Of a DNA stretch of 64,000 nt, positions 60,860 through 64,000 are shown piece after piece; position 1 is the stretch's first letter, and every line of letters begins with the position of its first letter. The notes beneath the pieces were generated by a model. It saw nothing but the letters and a program-made list of their open reading frames with translations, was not told where the DNA came from and ran no database searches. Origin of the DNA: Methanocorpusculum petauri (GTDB lineage: Archaea; Halobacteriota; Methanomicrobia; Methanomicrobiales; Methanocorpusculaceae); the NCBI RefSeq assembly GCF_026891975.1, contig NZ_JAPTGB010000009.1:1-64000 (forward strand). Direction: 5' to 3'. Made by a program: the position numbers and the translations under genes.

Positions 60860-61699
60860 ATGGATCTTGTATTCAGCAGGCTCGATGACTCTGTCGCACG
60901 GTTTACTATCAGCGGAGCGACTCCGGCATTTGCAAACGCCCTCAGACGCTCTATGATCGGCGAGGTACCAACCCTTGCCATCGAAGATGTTCGCATCTAT
61001 GACAACACCAGTGTTCTCTTTGATGAGATCCTTGCGCACAGACTTGGACTTGTTCCGATTAAAACCGACCTGTCCCAGTTTGTTCCCCGCAGCGAATGCA
61101 CCTGTGAAGGTGTCGGCTGCCCGCAGTGTACGGTTACCTTCACCCTCAGTGTTGAAGGACCGGGCATGGTCACCTCCGGTGATCTGATCTCTATGGACCC
61201 GCGCACCGTTCCGGTGCACAACAACATTCCAATCGTGAAGCTCTGGGAAGGTCAGAAGGTTGTTCTGGAAGCCACCGCCGAACTCAACACAGGTCTTGAG
61301 CATGCCAAATGGCAGCCGACTCTCGCCTGCGGATACAAAGAGTTCCCGGTAATCACCATCCACAACAGTTGCGACGCCTGTGGAAAATGTGTTGCCGAAT
61401 GTCCCCGTGACGTTCTCGAAGTATCCGACAACATTGTCCACGTCCGCGTAGTAAACGGCGAAAGTAAAGTTAAAGACTGTTCCATGTGCCGTCTCTGTGA
61501 GACTGCATGCATGAACACCGGAATCGGCGAAAACCCCGCTATCACCATCGGTGCCGACAGTACGAAGTTCATCTTCGTCGTCGAGAGCGACGGTTCCCTG
61601 CCGGTCAAAGAGATCATCGAAAGAGCACTGCTGCATATCAAGTCACGATCCACAGACCTGACTGATGCATTACAGGACATATCCACGGAGGGACTGTAA
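60860..61699 (+). CDS. rpoD: RNA polymerase subunit D (Rpb3) with iron-sulfur domain
   Basis: 279 residues. The dimerisation domain (FANALRRSMIGEVPTLAIED) is alpha/Rpb3-like. Residues about 170-220 contain a two-cluster ferredoxin-like insert: CDACGKCVAECP and CSMCRLCETAC, giving eight cysteines for two [4Fe-4S] clusters, as known in methanogen RpoD. It pairs with RpoL. The clusters may link RNA polymerase assembly to redox or iron supply. Confidence 0.96.
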   Translation: MDLVFSRLDDSVARFTISGATPAFANALRRSMIGEVPTLAIEDVRIYDNTSVLFDEILAHRLGLVPIKTDLSQFVPRSECTCEGVGCPQCTVTFTLSVEGPGMVTSGDLISMDPRTVPVHNNIPIVKLWEGQKVVLEATAELNTGLEHAKWQPTLACGYKEFPVITIHNSCDACGKCVAECPRDVLEVSDNIVHVRVVNGESKVKDCSMCRLCETACMNTGIGENPAITIGADSTKFIFVVESDGSLPVKEIIERALLHIKSRSTDLTDALQDISTEGL

Positions 61700-62053
61700 A
61701 TGAATAAGACAAACCCCCGCCTCGAATCCTTAATCGGTATGCTCAAGCGGGCATCCCGGGAAAACGAGGCTAATATCTGGCGCGAGATTGCCGGACGCCT
61801 GAACACGTCCAGCAAAAACTACGCTGAGGTTAACATCGGAAAGATTAGCCGCTACGCAAAAGAGAACGAGATCATCCTGGTCCCGGGCAAAGTCCTGGCA
61901 GCAGGTGTGATTGCCGCACCCGTCAAGGTTGCCGCACTCAACTTCTCCGACGCCGCGCGTGAAAAAATCATGGAAGCCAACGGCACCTGCATGACAATCG
62001 AAGAGCTTGTCGCCGCAAATCCGAAGGGCAGCCGCGTCCGGATCCTGAGGTGA
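61700..62053 (+). CDS. rpl18e: 50S ribosomal protein L18e
   Basis: 117 residues, L15/L18e family. NKTNPRLESLIGMLKRASRE and VAALNFSDAAREKI are typical. It starts directly after the rpoD stop. Confidence 0.94.
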   Translation: MNKTNPRLESLIGMLKRASRENEANIWREIAGRLNTSSKNYAEVNIGKISRYAKENEIILVPGKVLAAGVIAAPVKVAALNFSDAAREKIMEANGTCMTIEELVAANPKGSRVRILR

Positions 62054-62059
62054 ACTGAA

Positions 62060-62482
62060 ATGGTAACAGTTATTGATGGAGAGAATCTTCTGCTCGGCAG
62101 AATGTGCAGCCTTGTTGCCCAGCGCATTCTTGCAGGCGAAGAGATCGCTATTATCAACGCCGAAAAGGTCATCGTCTCCGGTTCCCGTGCGATGATCATG
62201 GAAGAGTACTATGTAAAGCGCGTTCGCGGTTCCGTTGAAGGCGGTCCGTTCTACCCGAGACGCCCGGACCAGATCGTTAAACGCACGGTCCGCGGTATGA
62301 TTCCGTACAAAACCCGGCCGGGAGCAGCAGCATTCCGCCGTGTCAAGGCCTACGTCGGTGTTCCTTACGAGCTGAAGGATGCCGAGGCAGAGGTTCTTGA
62401 AGCCGCACACCGCAACCGGTTAAGCAGCGCACGCTACGTCACCGTTGGCGCAATCAGCACCAACCTTGGAGCAAAGTACTAA
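62060..62482 (+). CDS. rpl13: 50S ribosomal protein L13
   Basis: 140 residues, archaeal L13. VIDGENLLLGRMCSLVAQRI at the start and the GMIPYKTRPGAAAFRRVKAY block are diagnostic. Confidence 0.95.
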   Translation: MVTVIDGENLLLGRMCSLVAQRILAGEEIAIINAEKVIVSGSRAMIMEEYYVKRVRGSVEGGPFYPRRPDQIVKRTVRGMIPYKTRPGAAAFRRVKAYVGVPYELKDAEAEVLEAAHRNRLSSARYVTVGAISTNLGAKY

Positions 62483-62495
62483 GAGGTGGAAAAAG

Positions 62496-62894
62496 ATGAA
62501 GATCATTAACACCAGTGGTAAGAGAAAGACGGCAATTGCACGCGCTACCCTCAGAGAGGGTAAGGGCAGAATCCGTATCAACTCCGTTCCGCTCGAGGTC
62601 TACGGCAGCGAGATCATTCGCATGAAGATTTCCGAGGCAATCGCTCTCGCACCGGGTGCAATTGACAACGTCGACGTTGACATTGATGTCTCCGGCGGCG
62701 GCGTCATGGGTCAGGCAGAGGCCGTTCGTACGGCACTCGGCCGCGGAATCCTGAACTGGACAAACGACCCGCACATCAAAGAGGTTTACCTCAGCTACGA
62801 CCGTACGCTTCTTGTCAACGATTCCCGTCAGAAGGAAGCCAAGAAGCCGCATGGACGCGGTGCACGTGCACGGTTCCAGAAGTCGTACCGTTAA
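62496..62894 (+). CDS. rps9: 30S ribosomal protein S9
   Basis: 132 residues. N-terminal NTSGKRKTAIARATLREGKG and the C-terminal KKPHGRGARARFQKSYR (the tail that reaches the P-site tRNA) are S9 signatures. The ATG is preceded by GAGGTGG; an in-frame start further upstream would overlap rpl13. Confidence 0.95.
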   Translation: MKIINTSGKRKTAIARATLREGKGRIRINSVPLEVYGSEIIRMKISEAIALAPGAIDNVDVDIDVSGGGVMGQAEAVRTALGRGILNWTNDPHIKEVYLSYDRTLLVNDSRQKEAKKPHGRGARARFQKSYR

Positions 62895-62904
62895 CTATTG
62901 CTTT

Positions 62905-62944
62905 CAGAACACATGTTCTGCAAGGGAGTGAGTTTCTCACTCCC
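62905..62944 (+). terminator. Two consecutive hairpins after rps9
   Basis: CAGAAC-ACAT-GTTCTG (62905-62920) and GGGAGTGAG-TTT-CTCACTCCC (62924-62944), both perfect. Located in the 91-base gap before rpoN; likely a processing or partial termination site between the ribosomal and polymerase parts of the cluster. Confidence 0.55.
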
Positions 62945-62985
62945 ATTTGCAAAACAACAGATTAATAACCTTAGAAGGATAACTA

Positions 62986-63174
62986 ATGATACCAGTTCGA
63001 TGTTTCACCTGTGGAAAGGTAATTTCCACGGCATGGGAAGAATATCAACAGCGTAAAGCTGCCGGTGAAGATCCGAAAGACATTCTTGACTCTCTCGGAC
63101 TTGAGCGGTATTGTTGCAGACGCATGCTTCTCTCGCACAAAGAGACTGTTGATGAGCTGTATCCCTACACGTGA
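62986..63174 (+). CDS. rpoN: RNA polymerase subunit N (Rpb10)
   Basis: 62 residues. Zinc-binding [13 protein letters not shown] at the N-terminus and [15 protein letters not shown] form the CX2C...CC site of RpoN. Confidence 0.95.
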   Translation: MIPVRCFTCGKVISTAWEEYQQRKAAGEDPKDILDSLGLERYCCRRMLLSHKETVDELYPYT

Positions 63175-63187
63175 TGCATGATGATGC

Positions 63188-63262
63188 GGGGTCGTAGGGT
63201 AGCCTGGACCATCCTATTACGTTCGGGACGTAGTGACCTGAGTTCGAATCTCAGCGACCCCA
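63188..63262 (+). tRNA. tRNA-Pro (anticodon CGG)
   Basis: Acceptor GGGGUCG pairs with CGACCCC and discriminator A73 as usual for archaeal proline tRNA. The anticodon loop UUCGGGA gives CGG (codon CCG). T loop GUUCGAAUC. No encoded CCA. It lies between rpoN and rpoK. Confidence 0.9.
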
Positions 63263-63299
63263 TTTTTCCATTCTTTATGTTTTATGGATGTGATTGCCA

Positions 63300-63488
63300 A
63301 TGATATACACTCGTTATGAACGGGCCAGGATCATCGGTGCGCGTGCTTTACAGATTTCGATGGGTGCGCCTATTCTTGTCAGAACCACAAAGATCGATCC
63401 GCTTGAGATCGCTCTTGTTGAGTTTGACGAGAACATGGTCCCCATCACTGTCAAGCGCCCCGCCGGTGCCAAAATAGAGGTACAGTAA
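63300..63488 (+). CDS. rpoK: RNA polymerase subunit K (Rpb6)
   Basis: 62 residues: [20 protein letters not shown] and [20 protein letters not shown] are Rpb6/omega family blocks. A TTG two codons upstream is in frame but the ATG fits the family start. Confidence 0.95.
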   Translation: MIYTRYERARIIGARALQISMGAPILVRTTKIDPLEIALVEFDENMVPITVKRPAGAKIEVQ

Positions 63489-63489
63489 T

Positions 63490-64000
63490 ATGACCACCAT
63501 CGACGGAATTATCCTGCGGAGAATTCTTGACAGCCGCGGTAATGAAACCATTGAAGCGGAAATTCTGACTGCCAGCGGAGGATACGGTCGCGCATGCGCA
63601 CCAAGCGGTGCCTCGACCGGTATCTACGAGGCAAAAGTCAGACCCTGTGCGGAAGCAATCGCCGATGCACAGGCACGGCTGATTCCGGAACTGATCGATC
63701 TCGATGCTCAGGATCAGCGTACCTTTGATGAGACACTGCGCAACGTGGATGCAACCGAGAACCTTTCCGGCATCGGTGCAAACATTGCGGTTGCACTCTC
63801 TCTTGCAAATGCAAAAGCCGCAGCATCCGCTCTCAACATGGAACTCTTCCAGTACCTTGGCGGTGCATTCGTCGATCAGACGCCGCTTCCGCTCGGTAAC
63901 GTGATCGGCGGCGGTGCCCACGCAGTGGACGCAACCGACATTCAGGAGTTCCTGATTGTCCCGACCGGCGCAGCAACCGCATCCGAAGCTGTCTTTACCA
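63490..64000 (+). CDS. eno: Enolase (partial, cut by window end)
   Basis: N-terminal 170 residues of enolase (full length about 400). ILRRILDSRGNETIEAEIL and the mobile loop APSGASTGIYEA with its conserved serine are clear, and LPLGNVIGGGAHA follows. It interconverts 2-phosphoglycerate and PEP. It starts one base after the rpoK stop. Confidence 0.95.
   Translation, partial: MTTIDGIILRRILDSRGNETIEAEILTASGGYGRACAPSGASTGIYEAKVRPCAEAIADAQARLIPELIDLDAQDQRTFDETLRNVDATENLSGIGANIAVALSLANAKAAASALNMELFQYLGGAFVDQTPLPLGNVIGGGAHAVDATDIQEFLIVPTGAATASEAVFT

Noticed and set aside
60389-61636. Minus-strand frame of 415 codons over rps11-rpoD
   Set aside because: Antisense to conserved ribosomal and polymerase genes.

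Overview
The window is archaeal and reads as a chromosome segment of a hydrogenotrophic methanogen. Evidence: a formylmethanofuran dehydrogenase operon (fwdDBAC), a nine-gene A-type ATP synthase operon, a thermosome, LonB, Nob1, aIF2-beta, archaeal RNA polymerase subunits (L, D, N, K), TATA-box promoters with several apparently leaderless genes, and an archaeal ribosomal protein cluster. Gene content and moderate GC suggest Methanomicrobiales, with Methanocorpusculum as my best guess; that placement is from memory of family content, not from a search.

Layout. 1-4536: fwd operon (first step of CO2 reduction). 4629-10264, minus strand: a sulfur/selenium-trafficking island (SufS-type cysteine desulfurase, FdhD-like sulfurtransferase, two half-size YeeE/YedE membrane proteins, TusA, a degenerate TusA-like protein, OsmC, a C_GCAxxG_C_C protein and a siroheme sulfite-reductase-like protein). 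10412-11199: unknown protein plus an atypical rubredoxin. 11260-14111: a membrane protein and HypF. 14189-17686: HTH regulator and a large helicase with a C-terminal TPR. 17889-27188: mostly housekeeping (tRNA-Ser, thermosome, GfcR-like PRTase, Nob1, Prs, LonB, TldD/TldE). 27290-37369: accessory surface and regulatory region with three ribbon-helix-helix-like proteins, a secreted Cache-domain protein, two KaiC-like proteins with damaged Walker A motifs, and a pilin/TadA/TadC operon. 37635-45951: ahaHIKECFABD. 46016-47179: a GxxExxY (PDDEXK-like) gene bracketed by three direct and two inverted copies of one repeat.

47286-54521 holds an SDR, a YjbR protein, phosphoglycerate kinase, a membrane-tethered winged-helix regulator translationally coupled to a secreted protein, and two exported paralogues, one of which looks like a metalloprotease that lost all its zinc ligands. 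54714-54966 is a non-coding array of TGTAACCG motifs. 55012-64000 returns to housekeeping: PurL, aIF2-beta, a hydrolase, RpoL, a probable structured RNA with tRNA-Ser, then rps13-rps4-rps11-rpoD-rpl18e-rpl13-rps9-rpoN-tRNA-Pro-rpoK-eno (enolase cut by the window end).

The most novel-looking items are the repeat-bracketed GxxExxY element, the sulfur island with its degenerate members, the Cache/KaiC-like/pilus neighbourhood, the pseudo-metalloprotease pair, the TGTAACCG array and the structured RNA upstream of tRNA-Ser(GCU). No rRNA, CRISPR array, transposase or phage genes were seen. All family assignments come from reading translations by eye; no database search was run.
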